Under the pieces are notes generated by a model. It did not search any database. It worked only from the letters and a program-made list of their open reading frames with translations, and had not been told where the DNA came from. Positions 22,409-35,656 of a stretch of 64,000 nucleotides of DNA are shown piece after piece (the first letter of the stretch is position 1; the number at the start of each line of letters is the position of its first letter). The DNA is from Apostichopus parvimensis (taxonomy: Eukaryota > Echinodermata > Holothuroidea > Aspidochirotida > Stichopodidae), in assembly GCA_000934455.1 (NCBI GenBank), contig KN889596.1, positions 1 through 64,000 on the forward strand, read 5' to 3'. Both the position numbers and the translations under genes were made by a program.

Positions 22409-25200
22409 CTATACCCCCTTTACATAAACACAATCATGATCCACTTTAATATAGTTTCTCATCCTGGAAACTTTGTCCTAGCTCCTAACTAATCCATCTT
22501 ACTCTATCACACCTGTACACCCTAATGTGGTCTTTAACGTCAACCTCAATTATCAAGCATCATCAATACCTTTCATTCATTCTTTTATCTTTCTTTCATC
22601 CGTTTCCTGCTACTCCCATTTGAGATTAACATTTGCCACAGCTATTTTAAATCACAATTCTGTAATAAAAGCCACCAAACCAGCCATCTGAGTCAATATT
22701 TTTTAATAGAAAATCAAGCATGAATGTCTTTATTGTGGTTTCAACTGTCCCTTGTTATTAACTTCAAACATGAATCTAAGGGCCAGCTCACATCTGCTTT
22801 TCCTCTAAACCACATTAACCATAATCACTTTAACAGTCTGATTTTTTCTCACTCTCTATTTCACCTTTTTTTCCCTCTTTCTCCCTTCTTTAGTCAAATT
22901 CTATTGAAGCTTAGGTGGTCTTTGGTGAATTCATGACTCTTTTGGCCACAAAACACCTGCCAAACTTCTCACCAGAATTCTCTAAAGTTCTTGAACTTTG
23001 TAACTGCACATAGAAGCATAATATATTTTCATTTTGTCTTTCCCCCATATTTTTTACATTAGGGTCGTTCCATTATCGGATATATTTTATGCTTCTGAAT
23101 TCTTGATACAAAATCTGTATTTATGTATAGAGCTGGTACCATTTCTTTTCTTTCTTACATAGTCCTATTAAAGGATTCAGATATTCCTGTCATGTATAAT
23201 TACGATCTTTCTTGGAAATATACCGTTCATTTCAAAGGACCACCCCTGAAGAGGAAAACATTTTCATATTTTTGAATTCATATGCCACTCCTGCCCTTAA
23301 GATACTGAACCATGAATGTCTCATAAGATCAGAAAACTTAATAAGGGGTTTTTGACCTGAATTTTCTTAATGGACGGGTTTTTGTGACAAATGCAACGTG
23401 TCGCAGGGGCTTCAAAGGCATTCTGCTTATTCTGAATATTCAAATATCATCTCACCCTGTCGATATGCTAATAAGACACGAAGGGACACCGGCACCAGGG
23501 GGAACGGGGAGGGAGTGAGTGTACATTAAGAAAGGAATGCAGATATTTTGGTATAGGCATTCGACCAAATATGTGTTACTACTTATGGTGAAGCCCATAA
23601 AAAGCTCCCTTAATATCCTCTTTCCTCTCCCAATCATACACACACTTCAGCTCCTGAATATCAGCATGGATATCTACAGAGTAAATAACTCATAACTTGT
23701 TGATCGGGATAAGGAAAGCATAACTGTCAACAGCCCATGCCCTGCATGAAAGATCTTTCTGATTTCTAGAGAGGTTTACATCTTGAACCAAATAATTAAC
23801 CTTCTGAGTTTCTTTTAACCGGTGGGGTGTGGGGGTGGTGGTGCCCAAAGGAGGGGTAAGGGTTGCACCATACTGTATATGATGCTGTTATTTTAAAAAA
23901 AAAACTTGTGTGATTTACAGTTTCTCAGGTGCAACTTAATTAACAGTAAAAAAGGAACATTATTGTTTCATGCCACATCTCAACTTAGAGCAAAAACCAA
24001 TTTCATTCTGAATTTGACAGCTCTAGCCAACCTATAGCTTTATCAATTTATGTTGCTGACTGTCTATGTGTGTGCATGTCTATTAAAGTCTGCATCATAG
24101 TCCAAAACAGTGGGGGGGGGGGGGTAACTCTTGGTACAAACTAATAAAGAACAGTTTCATTTCTCTTAGTTATAGGAAACCTGTCAAATATGTACCTGTG
24201 CTTGGGTCTATTCTTGACAGCCTCCCTCATGTATCCCAGCCCAAACAAAATATATTTTGATATACAACCTGTTTCTATTATCACAGATAATATTTTATAT
24301 ATTCACTCTCATGACCCGAAAACAACCATTGGCTGTCAACTCTGATGAACCTCTCACTACCTCATGGTCTGGTCAATTTGAAATCCACACCCCAGAGAGA
24401 CCTCCATATTGATGGTGATTTGACATGGGCACAAAAAAAAGAATTGGGTTTGAAAAGATATATTCTAAATATTAAAAAAGATATTACCTAAACTGATCAA
24501 AAATCTCACTTCCTTAATGCATCCCATGGGTATATAAAGCCACCGGATAGTCTAACAGGTTTCCTCCCCCCCTCTTGTGATGTATATTATACATTTGACA
24601 TTTAGTCTGAAACTATCCCTCAAATCTCCAAATTACAAGTTGTTTTGTTAAATTGTCATTTATCAAATGTTGAAGTTTGCTTGGCTTTGTGATACAGAAA
24701 CGGTCCTGCATGTGTGGTATCTATTATTTTACTGAATTCAAATACTTTCAGTAACAATCGACTGTAGCTGGTGTCTTGATAGCTAGAGTTTATCTAGATT
24801 CAAACACCATTATACTGGTGTCGAAATTTCAAGTATGAATTTTCCTTGTAAAATCCATGATTATAGAAGAGACCAAGAAAGTGGAAGGGGGGGGGGGGTT
24901 CAATAGGGAAAGTTATGAGAGTGCCCAATCTAAAAAGATGCTGGTCATAAAATAGGAACTCTTCTCCCCATCAAGTGCGGGAGTTTTTCTTTGTTGGGGA
25001 GGTGGAGTGGCTGGAATTGGGGGCAGCAGATACAAGAAGTCACAATAAATTGGTAACTAGCCTCAAATGTTTACAATGACAATGGCTTCAGTCTTGATTC
25101 TTATGCAAAGATGGTAGGTCTATTAGACTGAATGCTGATTTCTCTTTTCAAAGCAACAGATTTTCACATTATTTTAAACCTCTCTTCCATGGCATTAATC

Positions 25201-25244
25201 GCAAGTTCCTGCTTGCAGGAGGATCTAAAATACATACATACATT
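25201..25244 (+). mobile_element. Isolated SINE 3' tail
   Basis: A 44-bp fragment (agttcctgcttgcaggagg, then atctaaaatacatacatac) identical in design to the 3' end of the SINEs at 42 kb and 56-57 kb. It contains the small hairpin CCTGC-TT-GCAGG and the CATA tail. It is a heavily 5'-truncated copy. Confidence 0.75.
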
Positions 25245-26893
25245 AATAAAATTAAAACTGGTTTCCTGGCCAACTGAACTTCATAGTGAGAGAAATTACG
25301 TTGCAAATTACAACAACAAAACAAAGCTGTTAATTATACCGTTTTGCTTCAAAAGAGCAAAACAATTCGATTTTATACTTTAATTGTACTACTTCAGTAG
25401 TTATAGTTAACTACATGCGGCCTTCATCCAAAAAATTTACTGTGTAAAACATTTCGGGTTCGCATTTTATGTTTTTCACGACCGCAGATTATCAACTTAC
25501 GATCAACAATATGGTTCCATCGTAAAACCTAACTATTAAAGAAATCACACGCAATGAGCACTACATCCTTTCTACATGACATTGTTGTCAGAGAAGTCGC
25601 TTATGTGACATTGAAAAACTATGTAGCATATCACAAACATGGCACTCAAGTCGGCCAATGGTAGGATAAGCATTTTTTCAGAAAATTGGAGAAAATGTTT
25701 TGGTTTGGTTCTGGTAAACACAAGAGGTAGTAAAAATTTTCAGCTAGTATACCCTAATGTCTTTTCTACATGAAATCAGATATATTCATCGCACGATATC
25801 ACCTTTTAACATTTCTGCCAGAAATGGCTCCGTTTGATGACAGTTTTTATAAGACTTGCAGCACAAGTGCTGAACGTAGAGTAAGCTATCATACGACAGA
25901 AGTAACGGGAAGGATAGGCTTGTGTTAAACAAAAACAAAAATTGCTAACACACATTTTCATGCATATCAATATGGTAGGGAATATGACGCTTCCTTTATA
26001 AAATTAAGAATCCTACTGCAAAATAATGCAATGGATTCAATCCATAATCATCACATGATATGTCGGAAATGTTTTGTGATGTACATTGTGACAAAGAGGC
26101 CTCAACATTATGATGTGCGCACATTCATGTTAACGTCGAACGTGAATACAATGTCCATCTGCATGCATCATCATCAGCATCATGTCTGGAACCGATCTAT
26201 CATACCTTTGTGACAGTAATGTAATTTTAGATTCTTCACATTCATGCCCACCTCACCACAGCGGTTGTATAACATTAAATAACAACCTTGGCATTACATG
26301 AAACCTATCAGTTTCTCGAGACCAGGTAAGTGAGCATAACGATAACCGTACAACTGCTAAAGTCAGACCTCATAGAAAAGATGTCATTTTACTACCTCAG
26401 AGGTGGGTCCCCCCCCCCAAACATTCCACAGCCATATGCCTGATAATTTCATCAGTCTGACAAGACATAGAAATGTTTTGGACAGGGTTTAAATCACTGC
26501 CACCACTTAAATTTCCCAAATGAAGAGTGAGAATACCCCGCTCCCCTTCCCGCCTCTTGGCGTAAAATGTTTGATCTCTGGTAAGCTGAGTGAACTGTTA
26601 TTACTGCCCATACGGTGATCAAAAGAACAAAAGAACAAAGAACAAAACAAAATAACAAAGAACAAAATCTTACCAAAAGTGTCATAACAAAGATAAGCTT
26701 GATCCAAATTCGAAAGTAATTTTAATTTTCGGTTGGTTAACTTATATTTTATATACCCCACTTGGTATCAAGGAAACTGGAAATTCATGAACATTTCATC
26801 AAATGTTATGCAATTATTGTCAAACAACATGGTCAAAACCTCAATGGCAATAATTGTGCAAAAATCCAACCAAAAGAGACTTTTCAGTCTTAC

Positions 26894-27038
26894 CCTTGAC
26901 CTTCCAATGACTGCCTCATCGTCATCGACCCACAGCCAACCTTTCCAGTCCTCTCTCTTGATTCTGACCCGGTGCCAATCGTCCAAACTGACGGGGGTCT
27001 TGGACTGAATCAGACCTGTACCCGACCCGCAGTTGAAC
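26894..27038 (-). CDS. EGFLAM: EGFLAM-like exon 4: middle of laminin-G domain LG1
   Basis: 145-nt exon (1 + 144) with a strong acceptor (GTCTGTTTTTTCAG) and donor AGG|GTAAGA. The first G completes an Arg codon with AG from exon 36871-36664. It encodes FNCGSGTGLIQ, then TPVSLDDWHRVRIKRE, then KGWLWVDDDEAVIGRSR. These are the FxCGSG turn, the L-x-x-W-H-x-V strand and the G-x-L-x-V-D strand that mark the centre of an LG domain. It ends in phase 0, and the next exon begins GDYTKI in phase 0, so the join falls between two strands, where LG proteins such as agrin and neurexin often take splice inserts. Whether this gene has an insert there is taken up among the findings. Confidence 0.92.
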
Positions 27039-28112
27039 CTGAAAAAACAGACCATCAAAATAATGGATTAAAATTTAAACGAGCATCACCGACTCAAATT
27101 AAAAATATTCAACGTCACTATGCACAAGATTCACACACCAATGGGTCTGAGACTCCGTAGAATGAATCAGATAACTTCCAGTACTCGTACTTAAATCTGA
27201 AAGGGATCAAAATGATTAAACCTGAATTAAAATATAAGATTTTAAGGAGATTAATACTGCCGAATGCATGCACTCACTATATCCCTCTATAATTGACAAA
27301 AGCACCAGTGAAAGTTGTCTTTTTGTTTGCAACCACATATTGAGGACCAATTGAGCAGAACCAAAATAGCTTGTTGCTCACAAACCTGTATTTTTTGGTG
27401 AAAATATCAATCTACGATGGTTTCTTAGTTTGATCATTTGTCATCTAATTTTTAGTGGTCACTTTTATACAACTTTGACAAATTTTGACAACTTTTACAA
27501 ATAACCGAATAGCTTTTCTAATTTGCCGCAAACCGACCTAAAAGGCTGCATTTATAAGCATAGCTGGGAAAGGACGAAGTAAGAAAAGGGGAGTATCTTT
27601 AGCTTTCAGAATCTTCCCTATACAAGATAATTTGCAACGAATATCTCCAATCATGGATTACTGGATCATCCATCCTACAATGGATTCTTTACTCCCTGCG
27701 GAATACACTTTTAAGATTTCGTTCATCCCCTTGTGATTCTCACAACCCCTGATGGTATTCTACCATACCCATGGGATATTCTTCACTCCCCATGGTCTTC
27801 ACCATGACCTTTTTCAATCACCATGGGGCAGATTTGTAAACTATAGTCATTTCATTTTGAAATCAAGTCATTCATAATAACCAGTAATTTTTGCCCTGAT
27901 TCCAGTTGTTTAAGATATTGAATGGACTCATTATGTTATCTCCCTTACAGTATCAGATCCACCTTGTGCTCTACAAAATGTGAATGGAGCTTATTAGAAA
28001 GAGTTTGTAAAAAGTAACTACTCCACCTCTGTTAAACACTACCTTCTAGGGCAAGGATAATTCACATTAACCTTGGCTTATCCCATCCTCACAGGCCAAT
28101 AGTATAAACTCA

Positions 28113-28328
28113 ATCCAAAGAAAAGTACGTCACAGCAATATCCAAGAGGACACAATTCATGGTGGAATAACACAGGTATTGCCTAGGTTGTCAAATATGT
28201 GTTTGCTAAAGGAAACTGGGGAGGGAAAAGCCAACTTTGTTCTAGAATTTAACAGGAAGTAAAGCGATTAGATAAAATTTTTACCTTCTTATTCAGGTCT
28301 GAAATGAAAGCTAAGTTTGATCAGCAAA
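28113..28328. repeat. Left copy of an exact 216-bp duplication at the second gap
   Basis: Appears base-for-base identical, by eye, to 28379-28594 on the other side of the 50-N gap. It ends exactly at the gap (gatcagcaaa). Confidence 0.9.
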
Positions 28329-28378
28329 NNNNNNNNNNNNNNNNNNNNNNNNNNNNNNNNNNNNNNNNNNNNNNNNNN
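28329..28378. other. Assembly gap (50 N)
   Basis: A run of exactly 50 Ns between two copies of the same 216-bp sequence. Confidence 1.
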
Positions 28379-28594
28379 ATCCAAAGAAAAGTACGTCACA
28401 GCAATATCCAAGAGGACACAATTCATGGTGGAATAACACAGGTATTGCCTAGGTTGTCAAATATGTGTTTGCTAAAGGAAACTGGGGAGGGAAAAGCCAA
28501 CTTTGTTCTAGAATTTAACAGGAAGTAAAGCGATTAGATAAAATTTTTACCTTCTTATTCAGGTCTGAAATGAAAGCTAAGTTTGATCAGCAAA
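28379..28594. repeat. Right copy of the exact 216-bp duplication
   Basis: Counterpart of 28113-28328. The copy begins immediately after the gap and runs on into unique sequence, as an unmerged contig overlap would. Confidence 0.9.
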
Positions 28595-28892
28595 CTACCA
28601 GTGGGCTCCATTTTGCTCTGCAGTGTGCTTGGTACAATTCCCTAATTGCTTATGCACATTTTCATTTTATTGTTTTTAACAGGGGGGGGTGGGGGTTCTA
28701 CCTCTTTCGCTTGCATATAATCCCACCTACCCCAATAAAATATAGGTCATGAAAACAAATGTAGCAACAACATTTTTTTTTTAATTTCTTTCATTGAGAT
28801 GGGGGGGGGGGCATTTTAAGTATACCTCATTATTGTTTTCTGTTTTGTTATGCTTCATTCTGCCATGTAGTGTACTTATTGGGGGGAAAGGT

Positions 28893-28914
28893 TGTATTAT
28901 TATTATTATTATTT
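28893..28914. repeat. (ATT)n microsatellite
   Basis: A short run of attattattattattattt in intron 3. Confidence 0.75.
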
Positions 28915-30479
28915 TTATGTATTATGTTTTGGAGGGATGCAGTTGTGGAGGAAAGCAGTGGAAAATAAGGGTCCATGGGGTCAATTGTAATAATTAGTGA
29001 TAAAGCGGAAGTTGGATGCTATCATTATATAAATAGTATGGGGTTTGGGTTTTTTTGTTTTTTTTGTGGGGGGGGGTGGAAGACGAAAGTACAAAATTGA
29101 TCTAAGAGTTCTTTCTTAGGATTCTATCCTTCACATTATTCTCGGACATCGAAAAATGTTTAATGTAAGGACAATTAAATATCTCAGGTTGTGGTAACAT
29201 ACTTGTAGAAGTTTCATCATGATCCACAATTTTTTGACAAATTTGGGAATAATTCCTTCCATGTTTCAACAGTAATGACCTTTTGCAGAAGTACAATGGC
29301 CTAACGACAATTATTGACCATTACAGTCTGACCGATGCGATCGACAAACACAGATGTAGTTTTAACTCGGTGATAATGTGGTTTATTGCAAAAGATTTAT
29401 GAAACAACTGTATTTTAAAGATTAAGAGAACCATACAGACTGCCCCTCATGCTTGTAATCAGTTTCCACTGTAATATCAGCTACGAATCAAACATTATTA
29501 GACATTTTCAGATTATTCGTGGTTTTATTTTATATCACAAAGTTCATCAAATAACAATGTTCACCCACATTCATCAAGGTGACTATTTCAAACTGCACTT
29601 TTTGTTTTGGTATTAAACACTTCCAATTCAAAATCAACTTTGAACAGGTGTAGGTAATCATTTTAGCAGGGCACCTTTTCCTCATTATAAAGGAAATTTT
29701 TCCCCCAAGAATGCTTCCTCAACATCCTAGAATACATCCAGCTATTCCTGTTTGGGGTTTCCTTTAAATAAATGTGGACGAGAGGACTGACCCAATTTAA
29801 AGGAACACATACTTTTCGCATTTAAACAGCAGCTCTGCTTTGCATGTGTTGTCAATTTTATCGAAAATTACCGGGTACAACTTCAAAATAAAACTACGTC
29901 TGATCTTAAAAACGATGTAGTCGTGCTCTTTGGTATTTTTCATCACCGCAATAAGGCTAAGCTGCCGGACAATATACTGAAAATTCCATCATCCTGACAC
30001 ATTTTGACTTTTTAATCAGAATTATTCATCTAGAAGAAGACCTGATTTTGAATTTGCAACTAAATATTCAAGCGAGCAGTTTTCTTTTCTTCTTCTTCAA
30101 GCTCTTCTTCTTTTTATTTACTTTTCAAAGCTTTTGTAGAAATAAAGACATTTTTTCTAAACAACACTACTTTAAATACTTCATAAAGTACCACAAATAC
30201 TTTACATAGCCTTTTACTCCTCAGTGGTCAGTGATTCATTTAGCTCATGACGTGGAAAAACAATCTGTTGCTGATTAAATATGTGAATGGTTTACCTGTT
30301 GTAAATAGAGGCCATTCCAATGTAAGAATTATTTTAAGTCATGAAGAGTGATCAATTTCAATTTGTGGAATATAGTTCTCTGAAAAATTTTCTTTTTGAC
30401 AGAGAGTTATCGATATCCCCAATGAAGCCAAGTCTCCTTAAAGTAGCTTTGCAATAGTTTGTAATAGTTTTCCTGATGA

Positions 30480-30960
30480 GATCCATTCAATATTTTGGCA
30501 TCTGGACCTCAGCTGACACCAAATGACCTTTGACCTCCACTAAAAATAAAAGGGTTCTTATACTCACTTTAAGAAAGACACATGCCAAATACGAGCTATG
30601 TGATGTGACCAATCATAGGATATCTTCTTTACAAGGTTTGTGTTTATAAGGTTTTCCAGAGTGTGATCTTTGACAATCCCAAATGACCTTTGACCTCCAC
30701 CAAATACAATAAAGTTTTTGTAATCATTATAGGGAACCTACATGCAAAATGAGAGCCCATAAAGTTTCCTATCTGGAGATACCGTGTTTACAAGGATTTC
30801 AAGATTTGACCCCTGGTGACCTTAAATGAACTTTGACCTACACCAAATTATGTAAAAACTTTACACAACATAAGGCTATCCTACCATGCATATATGAGCT
30901 CCTTTGATGTTCCAATTCTGGAGATGCAGCATTTTTGAGATTTTCACAATTTGCCCGCAA
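30480..30960. repeat. Diverged tandem array carrying DR1 motifs
   Basis: Three diverged units of about 145-160 bp, each starting with aaatgacctttgacctccac or a relative, followed by an a/t-rich block and a block related to atgcaaaatgagagc. TGACCTTTGACCT occurs perfectly at 30524-30536 and 30684-30696, and with one change at 30827-30839. The array runs into a CACACG microsatellite. Confidence 0.7.
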
Positions 30961-30998
30961 ACACGCACGACATGCACACGCACACGCACACGCACACC
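30961..30998. repeat. (CACACG)n microsatellite
   Basis: Short hexamer repeat (cacacgcacacgcacacg) at the end of the DR1-bearing array. Confidence 0.8.
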
Positions 30999-31624
30999 AA
31001 ACTTGACTGCATAGGTTACCTGCCTATGGCTTGTAACCAACCTTCTGATTTGCTCTTTGAACACAAATTATTACTAACAAGTGCTAAAAGAGTTCCACTC
31101 ATGTAGTTTAGATAAATAGAAAAGTGCATACGTAGAGATGAAGACAGCTAATTGAGAGGAGGAGGAGCAGCTAAGTAAATAGTAAAAAGTTGTCATTAGT
31201 TTCCCAACGATGAAATTTCTGGAATCGAATAAACTCATTAATCAGAAAATTAACCTTCATTAAGGGAAAAAGTACAGAAGGGTATCATAGTTCTTGATCG
31301 ATTAGATGTTGTCTTGACCAATATTCGGTATTTTCGGACAGAAATTGACACTCCCAAGCAGACAGCAGTTGCTTTAAGGAGCATGGAGGATTGGGGAATT
31401 AAATTCCACCATTCTGGTAAACTATGTTCAATGCATCCGGGAGCCCTTGGTAAACTGTTCCCACTCTCTTGCAATCAAAAAAGCAAGATTGAAGCAGTAA
31501 ATTTAACAAATAACTTCAGGATGGACACAACCAGATTGATAAAATCCATGTCTGCAGGGTTTAGACTGCTTGTGGACAAAAAAAATGTTTCTAACTTGTG
31601 GTCGAAGATTGTATCACAAAAGAT

Positions 31625-31724
31625 GTAAGCAGCTCATGTGTGAAGTTTTGGAGTAGTTATCAAAACTGATTTATGTAAGCAGCTCATGTGTGAAGTTTTG
31701 GAGTAGTTATCAAAACTGATTTAT
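31625..31724. repeat. Perfect 50-bp tandem duplication
   Basis: The unit beginning gtaagcagctcatgtgtgaa occurs twice back to back (31625-31674 and 31675-31724) with no difference seen, so the duplication is recent or an assembly effect. Confidence 0.9.
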
Positions 31725-33391
31725 CGCTATACTGTGAAAAATATGTGCTCAAGGAAGGATAGAAGCAAGGAAGCACTGGCCTAGGATTCCACAGTTTAAA
31801 GCATTTGCTATAAAAATTGCAAAAGAGATTTATAAAAAAATGTACTTGCTAAAAATCAAGTTCCTCTTCAAGAAAGCTCGACTTGTTGACAGTTTTCAAA
31901 CTCAACTTTCCTGGAGGGTATGACTTTCCAAGTTGTTACCAGATATTGTGGGTGTTCCACAATAAGACAATCAATGCTTCATTAAGAATAAATGCTGATT
32001 AGGAAGGAACTGTTAAAATAAGTGGTGAGATTTGAGAGGCAAAAAGTGACTATAATTTGACTGTCTAGCATAATTGGGGCAAATAATAACAATTCATCAA
32101 GAGATTACAAGTTGTTTCCATGGTGAAATTGTTCTAAATGATCTTAAGCCCTATATAGGTTTAATATTGAATGAGACAGACATTTAGTCAGGCGCCTCTG
32201 TATTAAAAGATTACTTTAGGCACAAAATTTAAATTGATACATTTTTTGGACCGTTGACAAACCACTGTTATCTTTCCACATTGTATGTATACACCAATAT
32301 TAATTGTTGTGAAATGACCCTTTAAACAGCCAAGGTTCATCAATTAAAGTGACTGGACTATGTAGTCTAATTCACAGACGATTAGGTCAGTTCCTCAGAT
32401 GCAACATAAAAGTCAATGTAAAGACGTAAGACTTTTTATGGCCTCAAAATGACATGATGACAACGGTTACAAATTTGTCAAGGACATACATGTAGACATG
32501 TTACCAAGGATGCTCTGGTGTATATATGAAGTTAAAAGAACATGTTTCGGTTGAGTTATTAGAATCTATAAAAATATGGATTAGCATGGAAAATTTTCTC
32601 CTGCACTGAGGAGCAGTCATCAAATCATCAAAGTAGCCTAAGGAGCATTTCATAAATTTGAGTATATTTTGAGAATATTATAAAAACTGGAGGATCCATA
32701 GAAACGTTACAAATGTTTTTTTCTTTTCCCCTCGACTGGACTTTAACATATCAAATCTAATATTCTGTCTTAAGTCATCCATTAAGTGTGTAATCAACAC
32801 TACAGTATGAAATGCTTTCCGAAAGGTAACGAGGGCAGTACTGAAGAATTAAGTATACATAGACTCCAGATGTGTGACCTGATTGATTCACATTGGCTTC
32901 GGCTTTGAATACAACGTTTCTGTATGCTGCCATTTTGGATGAAGCTAACCGTAATAGTAATTACCGACTTTGCAATCCGCGTAATAGTCATTGCTGACTT
33001 TGCAATCAGCAAACCCCTTACAATTATGCAAGGTCGCTAAGAGCTGTGACTCCATAGTTTTGCCTTGCGGGAAACCAAAAAAGATTGGGGTAAACTTCAT
33101 ACAGAAAGAAAGGAGTCACGGTTCGATGTGTCTTAATATGCAATCACAATTAAACCTCAATGACCCTTTCACGACCTTCTTGATAATTGTTCTATTAAAG
33201 TGAATAATTCTGATTACAAATAAACGGGGTCACTTTTCATTTCTTCTGCTCCATATGAATTTACTAAAGACTTCATTGCAACTTCAACATGACCATGAAT
33301 TTGCAAATGCACAGAAAAAATCTGTTGGGCAGGGAGTGATTCTGTTGCCTAACGTACTAATTGTCTTTTACATCTCCATGGAGTCCACTCA

Positions 33392-33637
33392 ATAATAATC
33401 ATAAATAATAATAATGGGCATTTATAATGCACCGGTATCCATCAAAAAAGACGCTCATGGCGCAGTGACACAAACAGTGCGACAGCAAACAAAAAGCAAT
33501 AAACGTAGTAAAAGACAAACATGCACGCAAAAATGGGCAACAGTGAACAATTAACTAAACAATTTTAATCAGATGAGTCTTGAGAGAACGTTTAAAAGAA
33601 GCAAGAGATGGACTGTGTTTTACATGTTCTGGAAGGC
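33392..33637 (-). mobile_element. LINE 3' end with (ATT)n tail
   Basis: The minus strand encodes LPEHVKHSPSLASFKRSLK followed by THLIKIV and a stop. S-F-K-x-x-L-K-T-H-L-F is the usual last motif of CR1-like and related LINE reverse transcriptases. A short 3' segment with ATGAGCGTC and ATAAATGCCC follows and ends in an ATTATT tail at 33392-33415. The 5' part of the element is missing, as expected from 5' truncation. Confidence 0.7.
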
Positions 33638-35004
33638 GCAAAGGATGGTTGGGCTCATGAGGAGTCCCTAATTGCAAGTCACGTCATCTGTCATTGACCA
33701 TGGATGTAATAATTGACAGATCCAGCTTGAAACGACAACAATAGCAGGCAATTGCTAAAAGGTTTTATCGTTAGTACAGGCAAAGAGCACAAGGGCAGTT
33801 CGTTGATAAAGTATCGGCTTCGCTAAAACAAGAAAAACCTCAACGGTCAATTCGAATACGTCGCACTACAGGAAGGAAGTCATACCACCGAATGGTAACC
33901 ACTTCGCTTTGAATTAAATCCACCGGAAGCTATATTCTCGATAATTGGGTGGAGAACAAATTTTCCCCTTTCAAATTTCGAATTGTAATCGAAAGTTTGT
34001 CAAGAGACTCCAGGTGTTGTCTACAAAGACACTGACTATTTGTAAGACTTCCCAGGAAGTCACAACTGACCCACCTATCAGTGATAATCTACATGATAGT
34101 CAACAAAGTCAGGGTCACATTATTCCTTTCTCTTACTTTCTAGGAACCGTTTTGGGAGAGGGGAGGGAGAAAGAAGACCATCGCTATTGAAGGCAAACCC
34201 CCCCTCCCCCTCCCCCTTCCCAAGTCAGACTATAACTGCCATCCAGGCGAAAATCATGTTTGATTTGTTCTTACGTTAACGGAAATCAAAAACTTTTCAT
34301 TTACAAACAAGAAAAGCCTATGCACAAACCATTTAATCCAGGGTTTCGGTTTGAATTTGTCTTATAAATCCAATGGTGCCAAATTCAACTCTTAAAGGAA
34401 AGAAACTCTCCATAGAAAATTAGCTTGTATGTTTTGTCTACCAAAATGTCACCACAATCCATAACATATTTACAGATAGGTGAACACTTTAAAACATTTT
34501 TCCAATGAAAATAACACATTTATGGGATATCAAATTGTCTGCACTTCATGATATGTTTTAATTACTCAATAATCGTGAATATTCCAATAGGTCGAGGTTT
34601 GTCTTTGAATATTCAGATGGATGTAATATCTATTTATCAACGTTATGTAACCATTAGCAACCTAGCAATTTGAAGAGCATCTGGGCTGACATTAAATCTT
34701 TAGCATTTTGGGAAAATTGCCCATGGTTTCCAACAAAGTTTATTTCACCAACTCTTTTCAAAAAGAAGATGAACATATATAGGGCAAGGAGGTTTAGTTT
34801 TGAAACATTACAGATGCTTGATTTTGTAAGTTTTGCAGATTTTGCTCACAAAGCATTGAACTGAAAACTAGGTGAAAATCTCTACTTCAATGGTGCAAAA
34901 ATATAATTGAAAAAGGATAGTAAAGAATTTTGTAATATGCATCTGACAACAAAATGCTCCGACTGCCTTTAAAATTGATTGATTGAATGGTCTTTATATA
35001 TAGT

Positions 35005-35195
35005 CGTGGGTGTAAGATCGCCAACGATCTGTTGCAGCTCCTTTCAGTGGCCCACGCAACGTTATGGAACATCTCAGTACTTGAAGATGTATCCAAGGGT
35101 TTACAATCTGCTCGGATTTCATCTCATGTTGCTGCCGCCTAAGAGCAATCAAGACCTCCCTTTTGTTTACTCGTTTCATGTCAAACACTTTCATT
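35005..35195 (+). mobile_element. Probable LINE reverse transcriptase 3' fragment
   Basis: In one plus-strand frame RSVAAPFSGPRNVMEHLS precedes, after an interruption, LRAIKTSLLFTRF. This fits the R-S-F-x-V-A-A-P-x-L-W-N-x-L-P ... L-K-T-x-L-F end of LINE reverse transcriptases, with at least one break between. Weaker than the other two LINE pieces. Confidence 0.4.
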
Positions 35196-35630
35196 CCGGG
35201 GAGGATGACAAATTCCCCAGAAAGTTAACTGCTGGTTTGTTTGAAGAAAGTTGTGCATGAACAATTTGTGTATCCTTTAGGAGGACATTTACATCATCAC
35301 AGTAGTTAAGGTACTTTTAGCCGGCCATAGGTTTCATATACTGGACTTTATGCAATCTTTCACACTCTCTTGACCCCCTCCCCCTCCCCTCCCCCCCCTG
35401 GCCTTGACAACTCCCCTACAATTTCAACATCCCACCCTACCAATCCCCTCTAATAGGAAAAACTGGGTGGTGTTGTCATATAAAGCGTGTCTCTTTAACA
35501 ACCAGTGGTTTGGAGTGGTTTCTTGGTAGATTTCAAATTCCTGGTTGGTGGGGGTTTCAGGTCTGTTTTGTTGCAATGATTTACAAACAACTTAGTTTAC
35601 CATAGCTGCATAGCAGTGATGATGAATGGG

Positions 35631-35656
35631 TGGGAGGGTGGGGGAGGGGGAGGGTG
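35631..35656 (+). other. Predicted G-quadruplex motif
   Basis: tgggagggtgggggagggg followed by gaggg meets the usual four-G-tract rule with one-base loops. It is on the plus strand, opposite the gene's coding strand. C-rich tracts at 35373-35400 and 34198-34222 would form the same structure on the gene strand. Confidence 0.6.

Larger units (their letters stand above)
11610..26893 (-). other. Intron 4 of the EGFLAM-like gene (15.3 kb)
   Basis: Phase-0 intron inside LG1, between the DDEAVIGRSR and GDYTKI strands. It holds the SINE tail at 25201-25244, the hAT MITE at 22045-22408, the foldback-like array pair at 20367-21369, a LINE fragment at 20135-20222, a cluster of TCAC-containing motifs (19043-19680), an exon-like segment at 17993-18248, a TTAA MITE (15443-15802) and a duplicated 1-kb block around the gap at 13897-13946. 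22420-25200, 25250-26890 and 16000-17990 are otherwise featureless to me. Confidence 0.75.

Noticed and set aside
28304-28528. Open frame running through Ns
   Set aside because: It is an artefact of translating across the assembly gap at 28329-28378.
31250-31628. Overlapping open frames on both strands near 31.3-31.6 kb
   Set aside because: No domain, splice site or repeat family was recognised on either strand, and the codon pattern gives no preference.
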